A DNA stretch of 64,000 nucleotides from Chondrosia reniformis (lineage: Eukaryota; Porifera; Demospongiae; Chondrillida; Chondrillidae). Under the pieces are notes generated by a model. That model worked only from the letters and a program-made list of their open reading frames with translations, had not been told where the DNA came from and made no database searches. This document shows, piece by piece, positions 45,335 to 57,545 of this stretch. Position 1 is the first letter of the stretch. The number at the start of each line of letters is the position of its first letter. The position numbers and the translations under genes are program-made. The stretch covers positions 3,348,001 through 3,412,000 of the forward strand of contig OX359194.1 in assembly GCA_947172415.1 (NCBI GenBank), written 5' to 3'.

Positions 45335-46662
45335 TACATCTCAAGTTATATTTATCTTTTTAAACATTCACAAGTTTTATTTCCATTATATTGCACATAC
45401 ATAAAACTACACTAGATTAAGGCCTATAGCTTATAACTATACCCTGCGTGTATGTAATATAATTTTTATATTAAATTAATTGCTGTTGTCCTCTTTAATT
45501 GGCAGTGATTACATTTGTAATACAAGGTAATATAATATAATAGCACGTTGTTTTTTGAGCTACATCTGAAGTAAATACAAACATTTGAAAAGTGCGTAAG
45601 AGTTATAATTATTCAACCACATGTGGTATATGTATACAATGATTTTAAGAAGTATTGTTTTCCAGTTGGTTAAACTCAAGCTCTCCCATTCATGCTTAGA
45701 ACTTCTAGTGCTACCTATCTGACCCTCTACCAGAATTCTATGCACCTCTTTTTGCATGGCTTTCCATTCTAATGGGAGTATCCCCATTTCAAACTGCAAA
45801 GAAACCTTTGCGTGCATGTAGCCTACTCACTCCCAGAAACATTATTGCCGTTATTATTGCCATTATTGCTACTCCTAACTTTCTGCCACAGACCCATACA
45901 TTGGCTCCATACAGAAGGACAGACTTGCACTAGTGCTTCCACTAATTTAATGAAAGTCTCTTCTTTGACCTCCCCTACACTCATTCTGCATCTACTCAGC
46001 CAAGCTGTGTATACATCTCCACTGTGAAGGGACCATCCCATTTCTACAACACCATCCCAACATGCAGTTCTCCTATTATAGCGACCTTTCTTGTTCTTCA
46101 AAGGTAAAAGGTAAATTCTTATTTGTATACATTAATAATCTAGATATCTGGGTCGGACTATTCAAATTGTTAACTGATTAAATCTCTATCACTATGAGTA
46201 CAATAAACTATCGATCCTATCATTTTTCACAACTTTAAGTATTCATATTAATATCAAATTGGTATATGTTATATTTACATCTTCAAACGAATTAAATATA
46301 CAGAGAAAATTGTTTGTTTCCTCCGCTCACTTTGTACATACATTTTTGAACTATTACATTGTACAAGCAATTCAGCTGAATTGCTTGTACTGGCATATTT
46401 CTTATGCTTAGCCTGATATTATAAGCACAATTTTGAGTAATGGACATGTGAATGCACTGCACATATACAAGTAAAATAGGACTAGAGTGGCTTGGGGATT
46501 AGGATATATATATAGAGGCTTCAAAATCTATTATACTGATCATATAAAGTATAGACAAAGCTAGAGTGTCATTTTGTAATATCAGTACTAGTACTTGTAG
46601 TTCAAGAAGACAAAGTTTGTGTTTTGATTCCCTTCCTCCCTAAAACGTTTCTAAGACTTAGA
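45335..46662. other. Intergenic, no confident gene
   Basis: 3' flank of Shank, then AT-rich sequence. On the minus strand, 45823-46101 is open for 92 codons and 45560-45817 for 85, with mixed residue composition but no domain I recognise. A 38-bp block GTTTTCCAGTTGGTTAAACT... near 45658 recurs at 52181, suggesting shared repeat debris. Confidence 0.4.
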
Positions 46663-49619
46663 ATGCCATATTTGGGAATATCAAAAGTACCTGTGACACT
46701 GGTCTTGTCCAGTATAATGTTATCATTGAGTATCACAGCAATTCCAAAATTATCTAACCATACCTGTAATGAGTCAATGTGTACTAATGCAGACCATTGG
46801 TATTGTTTCTGTGATCAACAATGCGCCAGGTTTGGGGATTGCTGTGTTGATGTCAACTCCACCATTGCCCTCAATGAGCGAGTCTCTGCTCCACCAATAA
46901 GACAATGTGTCTCTACTGTGATTCATTATAATGCAACAGAACTCTATCCAATGGTAATATCCTGTATAACAACTTTCCACAGCTTAGAGTATGTTGGGTC
47001 AATCAGTGAAAAATCTCTCTGTGAAATGGATAAGATGTCCCTTCCTCCAGTGACAGATATTACTACAGGAATCACATATAAGAAGAAGTATTGTGCACTT
47101 TGTAACAATATATCTTTACCTACACTCATCTTGTGGAATTCAAACATGTTCTGTCAGTATAAAGAACTTTCTAATAAAACAGGAAATATTTCCAACACAC
47201 TTTCATCAAAAGAAACCTGCTATCCCTGGAAGTTTATTCCGCCAGAGAATGTAATAATACTACGGAAATGTATACCTCATTCACTAATGCCTACAGTAAC
47301 TAGAACCTGTCCTTTTAAGCCTAGCTGGCTAGAAACAAGAAGTAACAAGGAGCAGAATGACTACAACACATTACACATGCAATGTCTTTATGAGCCTTTT
47401 AATCTCACTAGAGTTGAAAATAAAGTGTATAAAAATGTTTATTGTCTCCTCTGTAATAGGGAGCCATCTACATGGCCTAAGCTGGTTCCAGTTTGTTACA
47501 AAAACAAACTAAATGAAATTTGGGATTTGATCAATTTAACAATTATATTTGATAATGATATCAATAACACAAAAGATAAAAATATTTCTAATGAAATCGT
47601 TTTAGGATCAATGCCAATTTTTCCAGATATAACTATATTTGTAGAATTTATGCCTGTTCCAGCTGCAGTTAACAACACCTGTCCAGAGGGTTACATATGT
47701 GACATCTACAGGGACACATGCATTAAGGACCTGTGTCAAATGGACCACAAGTATGATAAGGAATGTAAAGCTAACTGTATACCATTAGCTTTGCCAGAAA
47801 CAGAGTACAGAAATGTCAGTAATAATGTAATATACTGGATTGCAGCTGGTAGACATACAACAGTTACTTCCTTTCAAAAAGATGGTTTGCCAGTTATTTG
47901 TACAAACTTCACTAGACACTGTTCCAGCATGGGACTTGGAGCAAGAAAAGAGGTGGAATCAATACTCTCAATATTAGGTCTCTCAGTGGATATTCTGTCT
48001 TGTCTATTTGTACTCTTGACCTACTCCATATTTGATAAACTGAGAACATTCTACAGCAAATTACTAATGAATTACATTACAGCTGTACTTCTTGGAGATT
48101 TACTCTTCCTTTTTGGAAATTTGGCACATAACTTCACTCACTCAACTATGCTGTGTCGTATCATTGCCATTGTTTTGCATTATCAGAGAGTACGGTAGTA
48201 CTCTCTATGTAGGGATGGTACGGGTTGTTTCGTTTTCCCCATACATTGGTATAGGAGCGAAATTCCGAATTAGGCTGAAAATCGCCAAAACGAGACTATG
48301 TAGAGTTGAATATAGAACAAACATGCTATAAATTGGCCTTGAAGGCAAGCGACCGTGTATCGTTGGCAAACGAACGAACTTTGAAATCTCCTATTTTCGT
48401 TTTCTTCTTCTTCATCTTCTTCTTCTTCTTCTTCATCTTCTTCGCCCGCTGTAACTAAAAAACTATACAAGGTTTTGGACTAATTGTTAAACGAAATTAT
48501 TGCAAATTTTCCGAGCTGTATTCTTTTGTAGAAGCGAGAGCGATAACGCTATTATTGAGTATGACGGTTTTCATGGCCCCAGAGTCAAGGCCTCGATAAT
48601 TTCGCCATTTTAATGACGTCATATTCAGTCGAAGATTGCGAAACCAAAATGGTATACAATTATAATTCCTAGCGCATACTCCATAAAAAGTACAGAAACT
48701 AGAAATATTAAAAATTTTCTACAAAAATAGTGAAGATGTAGGGATGGCACAAAAAGTAGAGAAACAAGAAAGGGATGTTACACAGTGAAGTATTAGCTAT
48801 GCATGAATCGTACAACACCCTTGCTTGTAGGATTCATGTATAGCTAATACTTCACTGTGTAACATCCCTTTCTTGTTTCTCTACTTTTTGTGCCATCCCT
48901 ACATCTTCACTATTTTTGTAGAAAATTTTTAATATTTCTATCTCTTTCTGACTCGCTTTATTTGGACAAACTTGCTCTCTTTCAACATTTGCAAAGGTAT
49001 ATACAAAGTTTCAAAGATGACCATTGCAGATCCAAATGACAGGCTCTGGAGATCCCTGGCAGCTTATATGGTCATAGGATGGACCTCTTCACTCTTAGTG
49101 CTGCTTATAACTGTAGCTGTTAACTTTGCCTTACCTGGTGCTGTTGAATATGGAATGAATGGACGCTGTTGGATTACACAACCTCTTGCCCTCGGAATAG
49201 CCTTTATACTTCCATTGGCTCTATGTTTATTCTCTAATGTCATCTTTTTCATCATTTCCATATCACTTCTTCTTCAAGCTATGCATAACAAAACTGTAAA
49301 CAAGAAGGAGAGAGGTCATGTCTTCAAAAACTTTCGTGTAGTTGTAGCCATTTTTATGATAACAGGATTGACTTGGCTTTTTGGTTTCCTTCCTTTGATG
49401 GATGACAGCCTCAGCTGGTCATGGTATCCATTCATCATCTTCAACACCACTCAGGGGCTCTCCATTGCTATTGCTTACCTCTGTACCAAAAAAGTAGCCC
49501 GACTCTACAAGAAGAGGCTGACCAAATGGGCAACTTTTCACATGTTTTCAATACATATAAGAACTAAAGGAAATAGGTTTGCTGTATCAGAAACCACAAA
49601 GAGGCACACCAGCATATGA
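46663..49619 (+). pseudogene. Class-B-like seven-helix receptor with somatomedin-B-like ectodomain, split by a transposon
   Basis: Part A (46663-48183, 507 codons) has a signal peptide (VTLVLSSIMLSLSITA) and a Cys-rich somatomedin-B-like module (CTNADHWYCFCDQQCARFGD, then CC). A long Cys- and sequon-rich ectodomain follows, then helices 1 and 2 (DILSCLFVLLTYSIF, AVLLGDLLFLFGNLA) up to CRIIAIVLHY. Part B (48936-49619, 227 codons) resumes exactly in sequence with FYLFLTRFIWTN and gives helices 3-7, including VAIFMITGLTWLFGFLP and FNTTQGLSIAIAYLC, typical of class B/adhesion receptors. Between them a 749-bp hairpin element plus a TAT duplication adds stops. Unless the insert is removed or polymorphic, the receptor is truncated after helix 2. 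The ligand is unknown. Both halves are otherwise open and look recently disrupted. Confidence 0.85.
48184..48932 (+). mobile_element. Foldback element inserted in the receptor gene
   Basis: Starts CAGAGAGTACGGTAGTACTC, like family A, and ends with the family B hairpin (48702-48932; arms of GTAGGGATGGCACAAAAAGT and its complement). The codons at both edges match a single target, with TAT repeated (48181-48183 and 48933-48935). It includes a (TTC)n run near 48405-48440. No transposase frame is present. Confidence 0.85.
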
Positions 49620-49857
49620 AAGATTTAAACTTCAGACATTATAATTACATTACAAAACTGTAGTCCTATACAATATACAATAAGTAACAATGTTTTTATA
49701 TTAAAGTGCAATTATTATGGCATACATATATATACAAAGAAGAAAAAAATGATTTTTACCTATTGCTGGTTAAGCACATTCCTAGTGTTGTAGTACATTA
49801 AAACACGTTTTGGTATTCAGGGCAGCATACATAAACAACTACAAATAGTCGAATATA

Positions 49858-49957
49858 ACTAAAAATTGAATCGCTGCTGATTTATTGGGTGTTAATACAT
49901 TGAATAGGACAGCCATGTTTTTTCAGCCCATCCCTATAGAGAGTACTCTGATATTAC
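49858..49957 (-). repeat. Family A left-end fragment
   Basis: Reverse-oriented end: AATACATTGAATAGGACAGC, CATGTTTTTTCAGCCCATCC and ATAGAGAGTACTCTGATA match the starts of the elements at 22361 and 26634. No hairpin part is attached. It lies about 240 bp after the receptor stop. Confidence 0.7.
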
Positions 49958-50229
49958 ACCTTAAGCCTGCCCACTGCACTGTATAGAAATTGTGATGATA
50001 TGTAACAGTATGGCCCTCTGTAAACATTTCTTGCATAAAAATAGGAAACTCCACATTTCAAAAAAGCAAAAGCATGAATATATATGTATACACATCAGTA
50101 CCTGCCTTCCTCTAATAAACTTCCCAGCTGAATTAAGAGTGCAATAAGGTCCAGCATCACCAAGTTGTTTCTCCTCTGGCCATACTGCAAATGCAGGGGG
50201 TACTTTTAGGTCTACACATATGCATGAAT

Positions 50230-50400
50230 ATAATCAAAGTGATAATCAAACCACAAGTACTTAAAATCAGTCAAACATCATAAAGAGGGAAAACACGAAA
50301 GACGCAATTGCTGGGAATCAAACCCACATGCAGGACAGCTGGTTTTGACAACCAGTTGCTCTGCCACTGAGCTACAATAGCCACAGCAATGCCTCTCCCA
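50230..50400 (-). mobile_element. tRNA-derived SINE, copy 1
   Basis: On the minus strand, TGTAGCTCAGTGGCAGAGC matches an A box and GGGTTTGATTCCCAGC a B box, with CTGGT/ACCAG as an anticodon-like stem. Position 33 of the loop is not U, so a functional tRNA is unlikely. A shared non-tRNA tail (TTTATGATG..., CTTGTGGTTTGA) is also found after the copy at 60695, which defines a SINE family. Confidence 0.75.
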
Positions 50401-50594
50401 TGATTTCCCTATTAAACAACTGCAAGGTAGTAATTCGTCTACATTCACTAATTAGTGGTGATTCTCTTTTTCAGGACAAGCTGATAATCAAGACAGTGCA
50501 CTGATTCATTGAAACCTTTATAACTAATATTAACATCATAGCAATAGGTAGCGCAGGCCTGTAACCATGCACTATATATATAGTCAAGTTAATA

Positions 50595-51162
50595 CAGTGT
50601 CACCTCGATAATCCGCCACAATTGGTTCAAGGAAAAATATGGCGGATTAGTGGGGTTGGTGGATTAGTGAGATTGCCATATTACTTGGTTCAAAGATATT
50701 AATTGTAACCGTCCGTGCAAAAAGTACATTTTCGTACTGTAGTGGATGTTTCGGTATGGGGGTTTTAAAAACGTCGCGGCAAAATAATTAAAACTGCAGT
50801 TTTCTTTTAATATCATTAAATATTCTTTACTCTAACCTTCCCATTGTTGCCGTTGTTATTTCAATCCTCTTTGTGCAATTAATACAATCTTCATAAATAG
50901 AAGCTACCAGAAATATGCCATTTTGTTTTGTTGTGTGATTGGTAGAATATTTGGTGTAAACTACGTATTAAGTAGACAATTCGTCATCGAACAGCCTGGC
51001 GGAGGCGGAATTGTGAAGTGGTAGAATATGTATATACTTTTTCTATACAAATGAATCTGTTCAGTAGAATTATAGGCAGATTGGTGAGGTTGGCGGATTA
51101 AGGAGGGGGCGGATTTGGTGAGGTTGGCAGATTAAGGAGGGTGGATTATCAAGGTGACACTG
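50595..51162. mobile_element. Pogo/Tigger-type MITE, copy 2
   Basis: 568 bp with the same ends as the copy at 9405 (CAGTGTCACCTCGATAATCC ... AAGGTGACACTG) and TA flanks (50593-50594, 51163-51164). Its right part carries extra tandem GGTGAGGTTGGC(A/G)GATTAAGG units not seen in copy 1. The interior is inverted relative to copy 1. Confidence 0.8.
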
Positions 51163-51664
51163 TATATTAAGTAAGATATATACAAATTTGTAGATCGGTA
51201 TGGCTAAAATAAGGCCACATTTACTGTAAGGCCATGAACACTATATGTAAAGAAAAGTACACAAATCTTCACAATACAAGCATGCCTACATGCAAGTGAA
51301 TGAGTGCACATATGTAGAATTTATGAAGATGGAGGATGATCAAAGACACATGCATGAAAAGGAAAGTGAAGGTGGATGCTACAGTATAGGCAAGACTGAG
51401 CACTCACAATGAAAAGGATCATTTTGGATGACAGGGGTATATACGTATATACTACCACAATTGCCCTTCTACAATTAAGGATTTTGGAAGATAAGACCTT
51501 TACTCAGCTGTATAGCTGGCATAATTCCATTGGTTATTAGCCTGTACACATTTTCTTAAATTATATAGTGGCTACTACACTTGTCCAAATTAAGTTTGTC
51601 GTTTCAAGGCTACAGCATATCATTCTTATCAAAATTTGAACTCTAATAGGATGAATGTCCATGC

Positions 51665-51765
51665 ATAAACAGGTAGTGCTTACCAGTTACCAGATTTTGG
51701 TTAACTTGTAACCAAAAACTGGTAAAAGTCAGTTAATGGTTAACTTTTTCTGTTAACAATAAAAT
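51665..51765 (+). repeat. Partial copy of the MITE seen in Shank intron 11
   Basis: GTGCTTACCAGTTACCAGAT, TTGGTTAACTTGTAACC, AACTGGTAAAAG and AGTTAATGGTTAAC match the left part of 38576-38916. The ends are missing. Confidence 0.65.
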
Positions 51766-51946
51766 CACACTTCATGGTATACGAATTTTTTGAAAGACCA
51801 CACTTCAATGTAATACAATCACTTCACAGTAGGGTAAAAAAGAAAAATGAGGGAGGGGTGAAATCTCGGACACAGACAACAAAGTTTGTCCATCAACATA
51901 TATATATACAAGGTTACAAACAGGAAGCCATATAATAGATCTAGAA

Positions 51947-52125
51947 TAAGGATTTCTTCTAACTGTGTCGAACTTATCATTGGAAAGGGTCATCATTTGA
52001 CTTTGGGAGCGTCTAGAGACGCAGTTTTTTGGCTCTTCTTTCTGCCAAACGTTTTGATCCTGGGGTCTTCTTCAGTGACGTCTCTAGACACTCCCAAAGT
52101 CAAAAGATGACCCTTTCCAAAGATA
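51947..52125. mobile_element. Foldback element, family C, copy 2
   Basis: GGAAAGGGTCATCATTTGAC, TTGGGAGCGTCTAGAGACG and their complements in CGTCTCTAGACACTCCCAAA...GATGACCCTTTCC enclose TGCCAAACGTTTTGATCC. The flank AAGGATTTCTTCTAACTGTG is the complement of the flank of copy 1 at 20050-20080. Confidence 0.75.
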
Positions 52126-53599
52126 GGAAGCCATATGTTAAATTAATTTCTGAAAACAATAATAGGGATGCTGAAGAGTATGTTTTCCAGTTAGTTAAAC
52201 TCAAGCTGTCCAATTCATGATCACATACAGAGTATGTATATATAAATTTACCTACTACAACATATTGCATAACAGTTTTCTCTCCTATATATCTTCACAT
52301 CAGGTTGGGAAGTGTTGTGGGATATAAGGTGCATGTGGAACATGTATATACCACTACCTTTGGAGCCCATGCACAGTGATATCAGTGGGTTTCTGCTACG
52401 TATTCATATATTATTTTGGAGAAAGTGATTTAAAAAGAGACAAAAAGACTTTAATAAGTATGTTTACATAAATAAATCCTTTGTCAATTAATATTTCAGA
52501 GGCCTACTGACTAAAAATTGACCTTGGATGCAAAAAATAAGAATTGGTTGAAGGTAGATTTAAGCAACCTGGAAGAGGGTTACAAAACCTAGGCCCAGGG
52601 AGATAAAAAAATTCTGAGCTACATTCTTGCATGTCAACTAAAACACCCGATCAGTGAGAGTGTAAAAAGATTAAATTCTTGGTGGACAAGGAAGACCAAG
52701 AAAAAGGCTTCCAAAGACCTGGAGGTCGATGTGATGGATGTGGGGAAATGTTGTGTATGAAGTAGAGGAAATTGTTTGACAATATACTGAATTGCTGAAC
52801 AAAATTGCATCCTACAGATTTCATTTCAATGCTCTTCTGCCAAATAGAAAGGACAATTTTCAGTCAAATTGTCAAAAGGGAATTTCTTAATTTAGAAAGA
52901 ACCACACTACCATGTCCAGGGCCTATTTCTTTGGTGGTGGAATGTAAAAAGAATCAAACTTGCAGACTTATTTCCAAGTACAATACAAGGGTGGGAATAT
53001 GTAAAGCAGGTATCTCCTTTTGGAATTAGCTAGCAATATCTTGATTTACAATTTTGGCACTTCTTCAGAGTGTGTACTGACAGCTACCCTAAGGATGACG
53101 AAATAAAAGCAAAGTCTTTATATAGCAGTATAATAATTAATATGGCTATTATAGCCTAACAAAAATGTTCTATCACGTACAGGCGAAAGGCGATGCTATG
53201 TCCCCGATAACCCATCCACCTTATTGCGCAATCTTTTGGAGAGTTGCAATTGCATTACAGAGAAATCGAAAGTTGTTACAAATAAAAAGTAGGCTACAAG
53301 TTAAGTCTTTGTAGAACACTTACAGACGTAGGTAAGTTCCTAATTCCACATTTGAGGCTTTAAATCTGGTATTACCTATGTGTTGTATTGTATAATACAG
53401 ATTCGTACACAAGTTGCAGGATCAGCGCTTGCTTTTCTCAAGTGTGTTGACAAAAGGAATAAGTAACAAAATAGTAACATCTTTTAGTTTTTATATAGTA
53501 GTTGGAGGACTTGTTGTAAGTTTTAAGGTTAAATGACTACGCGTAACCCTATAAGTTGACCGTCTTAACTAATTGTGCGTAGCCCAGACCGCTATGAAT
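52126..53599. other. Intergenic repeat debris, no gene
   Basis: Contains a 38-bp block shared with 45658. Near 52685-52750 is a short stretch that reads like the tail of a decayed retrotransposon (GKPRKK-type basic run followed by stops). No intact frame or exon is supported. Confidence 0.35.
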
Positions 53600-53700
53600 C
53601 TACAAGCAAGAGTGTTGTATAGCTAATGCTTCACTGTGTAACATCCCTTTCTTGTTACTGTACTTTTTGTGCCATCCCTACATCTTTATTATTTTTGTAT
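53600..53700 (+). repeat. Single arm of the family B hairpin
   Basis: Matches the right arm of the hairpins at 13065 and 48745: GCTAATGCTTCACTGTGTAA, CATCCCTTTCTTGTT and GTGCCATCCCTACATCTT. The left arm is missing, so it is a decayed or recombined copy. Confidence 0.75.
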
Positions 53701-54004
53701 ATATATTAATTATATTATTTATTTAATTATTTATTTATTTAGATTACCTTTGTATATTGTAACTTGCACTGTATATAGAAAATAATTTTCTATAACTATA
53801 CAAATAAACTACTTATCAATTCAGTATGAATGCAGTAAACAGCTTTAGAATGCTTTACAAAATCAAAATTACATAAAAATGGTACTCAGGGTGGACTTTG
53901 CAACTGAAAATTCGTCACAAATACCCTTCTCCTTCCTCCCTTTATCTACTTTGTCCAGTAACTTCGGTTCAGATTGATAAATAAAGCTCATACGTATATA
54001 ATAA

Positions 54005-54153
54005 TTTTATAAGTTAACACGTTCGTTATAATAGAAGTTTGTTTGTTATAAACAGAAGGAATTGAATGGACAGGAAATTGTTTGTTGACAATCATTCGTT
54101 ATAACCCAAAATTCGTTATGAGCGAGTTCGTTTTAAATGGATTCGACTCTGTA
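54005..54153. repeat. Probable DNA-transposon end fragment
   Basis: The series TTCGTTATAA, ATTCGTTATAACCC, ATTCGTTATGAGCGAGTTCG, then GAATTCGACTCTG-like end is typical of Tc1/pogo-type termini (read on the minus strand: CAGAGTCGAATCC...). Only one end is visible. Confidence 0.4.
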
Positions 54154-54855
54154 TTCATAGTAGAAACGTACTATTTACAAAAAGTTATACGACGCTTTCC
54201 CTCGGGATTGCGACAACAACTTCTAGAAAACCTATGCGAGTGCTTGTAGATGTTGCTGGATTACTAGGAATCGGGTGTTTCAAAGATAAGCAGATCCGCT
54301 TTAATTACATTGAATACGATACGACAATGTTTTTTACCATTTCCGTTGCATCCGGTTTTAAGGGTTCATAACTGTTATAGGCTGTTGACCAGACCATCCC
54401 TATATCTACCTACTATATAGTACTGCCATACTCAATGATATGCACCGACCACGTGGTGTCATTAAGTAAATATAGAATCGATATAGTGGTCTCGGTTACG
54501 TGAGACTAATTGTGCCATATGTAGTTACTGTACGTGGCCTTTGTCATTCCGTTGAAACATAAACTAAACCATTATTGCCCTTACATTTAAGCGAAGGTGT
54601 CATAACTGTGGCATGTCTACATGTTCATAAGCTGCCTTTCCAATCTACATGCCTATTTCTTTCTTGCACCTGAACTGTTAGTCCTTTAAAGGATTGCTAA
54701 AATTTGTTCACAGAAGGAATATGATACGCATCAAGATATACCAATATCTTTTGGTTCTTATAATTATCCGTCCAATTATGCATGTTAGTGACTAGCTCTT
54801 TTTGCTATATGTTGTGCCTATATTGTTTCACCTTTCCATATTGCCCAAGAAGTGA

Positions 54856-55607
54856 ATGGCGGAAGCATTTGCTCATAAAGACAATGCACCTGTTAGTAAC
54901 CCTGCTGAGGATGTTGCCATGTACGTAAGGTTAGACTTTGAAAATTATTAAGTTGTTTTGTGCCTTTAATTATTAATTCCACTATAGTGACTCTATATGT
55001 CTCATTACCTTGTAGAGTAGAGGTATCTAAAGTGGTTCCAGTTAAGAGGTGGTTGACTCATACATTCAGGTATGTACAATCTATCAATCCCAACTACATG
55101 TAACTCATTTTAATGAATCCAATTGACACCCTATGCAGACATAAAGAGTGTGTTGAAATAATTTCAGGAACAATACCTGGCACATTCATTGTAAGGGTTA
55201 AAGATCCTCCTGAACAGTTTGACAAGGAAACACTGCACACACACACTATTGAAGTGAAGTGAGTTAAGTGTACATGCAGCTTTGTATGTAGTAAATCCTA
55301 TACATAGCCCAATGAACTCTATTTCCCTATTCCTTGCAGGACAGTAATTGGTATTGAAAGAATTGCTGTCGTCAAATGTCAGGATACATATTACTCTGTT
55401 TCCAATGTGTTTGATTCTCCTTCCACAGAACTAAAATTTTACAGCGTAGAGCAGTTGATTTCTTATTTTAGTGAAAATCCCTTAGACATGGTTTTGTTCA
55501 CTGCAATTTTGTCCCATCCAGCATTTGATTCAAATGGTGAGTTGAACGTGCACAAGATTGCTACAGATTGCAGCCCCTATAAAGGGAAAGTCAAGCTTAA
55601 ACAATAA
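54856..55607 (+). CDS. Small SH2-domain-only protein
   Basis: Four exons join in phase 2 throughout: 54856-54920, 55016-55069, 55139-55258 and 55340-55607. They give 168 residues. The core WLTHTFRHKECVEIISGTIP followed by GTFIVRVKD matches the SH2 alpha-A/beta-B region (family GTFLVRES), with the phosphotyrosine-binding Arg kept in FIVR. Later segments TIEVKTVIGIERIAVVKCQD and FYSVEQLISYFSENPL fit beta-C/D and alpha-B (SVxxLIxxY). It has no kinase, SH3 or other domain, so it resembles a single-domain adaptor. Phosphotyrosine binding is inferred. The Ser usually after the FLVR Arg is Val, and the domain is rather diverged. An AATAAA hexamer overlaps the stop codon (55603-55608). Confidence 0.75.
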
Positions 55608-56789
55608 ACCTGCTGGCATTCATGTGCTTTACCTTTAAATTTGTTTGTAATTATTGTCTCATTTCTATCCTGATTTCAATTTTAATGTATCTATGTATAA
55701 TTGTTAGCAATTTATGGTGGGTGTGTATTATTAGGTATTGTTGATTTGTGGTGGCCATTTTGTTTTTGGCTGAGCTGTGTACATTTTCTACCTATCTACA
55801 GATATATTGCCATTATATATATGTACATACCCCTTTCCTCTTATGAATATCAACGTTCTAAATATTGATCGCGTTGTCTCTTGAATGTATCTGTTTATTT
55901 CAGCACATGCAGAACCAGTCCATTAACTCAACTTTTAAATTCAGTGTTATAAAGAAACATTTACATTCTAAAGACTGAAAACATACATTGAAGCAAATAG
56001 CTCTAGTTGTTAAAATTGATTCCAGAAACAATTAATAGCAATAGAAGGCAAAGTGAATAAAATAAAGAAGCTGTATATATATCATATATAGATTACTACA
56101 AGCTTGTTGGAGTGTGTTCACACACAAATGTACAGCACCAATCCTTTGAGGAGTTGAAAGGGAAGTGTGATTACACACATTCCTACATGCATGTTTATGT
56201 TAGAATATATTATATAAAAGCCTGCCATGGCCAGTACCTTAATTTTTATACGTAGTTAAATATACAAGCATGGCAAAGTAACAACTGCTTTTCTTTTATC
56301 TCCATGAAAGCTGTAAATAGGATGATGCATGGTGGTGAAAAGAATTCAAACTTATCCACTCCTCTTCCTTTGTGCAAGGAATGCCTTGCATTTAATGACG
56401 AAATTACTTCAACTGTACCTATTCACATTTCCACTGTCATTTACTTGAAGACATGCAATTGACCTTCACAAATGCTGTATCCATTCCTTTAACAGTAGCC
56501 AGCTGCAGTATGTCTCACATACTCTCCATTAGGTCTTCTCTGTTATCTTTGAATATGCCTCTATTTCCTGATGATCCATTGTCTTGATCTCCTCAGTTGA
56601 TTAATAATGAATGTTAGAAATTAGTATCCTAATTCTAAATTATGTTTAATATACCTTGAGAATCACACTCATATATAGACTGCCTGTGACTTGTGTATAC
56701 ATGATTTCTGTACGTGTAATATTTAACCAATGCAGTGACAGAATCTTAAATTTACTATGCATACAATGCAAATTGGGAAAGCTATATAC
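55608..56789. other. Intergenic, no confident gene
   Basis: AT-rich; contains the short dispersed repeat at 55901-55982. No exon is supported. Confidence 0.4.
55901..55982 (+). repeat. Short dispersed repeat, copy 2
   Basis: Matches 13731-13811 in the same orientation (TTTCAGCACA, AACCAGTCCATTA, ATTCAGTGTT, CATTCTAAAGACTGAAA). Confidence 0.6.
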
Positions 56790-56930
56790 CTTCCCCAGCT
56801 TGCCAGCTGAGTTCTGAAAGGCAGACGCTCCTCCACATCTTCAATAACTGCAGTACTCTGAGGAACAGGAGGTACAATGAAAGGCATGATGATGTAGCTG
56901 TCATCCATCCATTCCTTTGTGTGTGGCAAC
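56790..56930 (-). CDS. Possible isolated minus-strand exon, unknown product
   Basis: Open on the minus strand with a coding-like residue mix: EWMDDSYIIMPFIVPPVPQ, then VIEDVEERLPFRTQL and ASWGR, ending at a GTATAT donor. A second coding-like piece (KRKGDEFQITIS, before a GTATGC donor near 56990) lies just upstream on the same strand. I do not recognise the protein. It could be part of a decayed gene or transposon. Confidence 0.3.
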
Positions 56931-57545
56931 ATTCACAGTTCCCTAGGATGTTACCCTGACAAACAGCATGCATACCTGATATGGTGATTTGGAACTCATC
57001 ACCCTTACGCTTAATAGAGCTCACAGTACATTTTGAGGCAGCATCTCAAAGGAAATAGGCCAATACATGCAACGACCTCTTGACCCAATGTTCTAAAATA
57101 GGAAAGCTAAGAATTGAATTTAAGTTGGGTGAAGAGGCTTCGATCATAAATGTTTCTAGTTTTGACAAACTCTATAGCCACCTTCAGCACTCCACCAGAA
57201 GAGATCAAGAAAGACCTGGAAAAGAGGTAATAAGGAAGTGCATTCTGCCAAATTTGGTGCAAGAATTAGAGCAATTGGAATAAAACAACACTAATCACAA
57301 TGAAAAGGTTCACTCATATGCCCTATCTATATACGTATGTCATATGATGTCCCTTGTGTACAAGTTACAAAATGGTTTCTAACCCTGTTGATTATGCGAA
57401 TGCATGCAACCAACCGTCGGTATTCTTAGCTCCCTCACAAGGTAGCTGTGGTTATTAGCTGAGACCCCTTTAAGACTGGAACCTTTGTTGATATATGGCA
57501 TGCAGTTGCATCATCTTCAGTCTATACTAAGGTGTGAAAAGGTAA

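Noticed and set aside
45823..46101. Possible minus-strand gene with a W- and C-containing 92-codon frame
   Set aside because: No recognised domain, no convincing splice sites, and adjacent repeat debris; left as unassigned.
50312..50384. tRNA gene on the minus strand
   Set aside because: A and B boxes are present, but the anticodon loop lacks U33, the acceptor pairing is poor, and the tail is shared with another copy; a SINE fits better.
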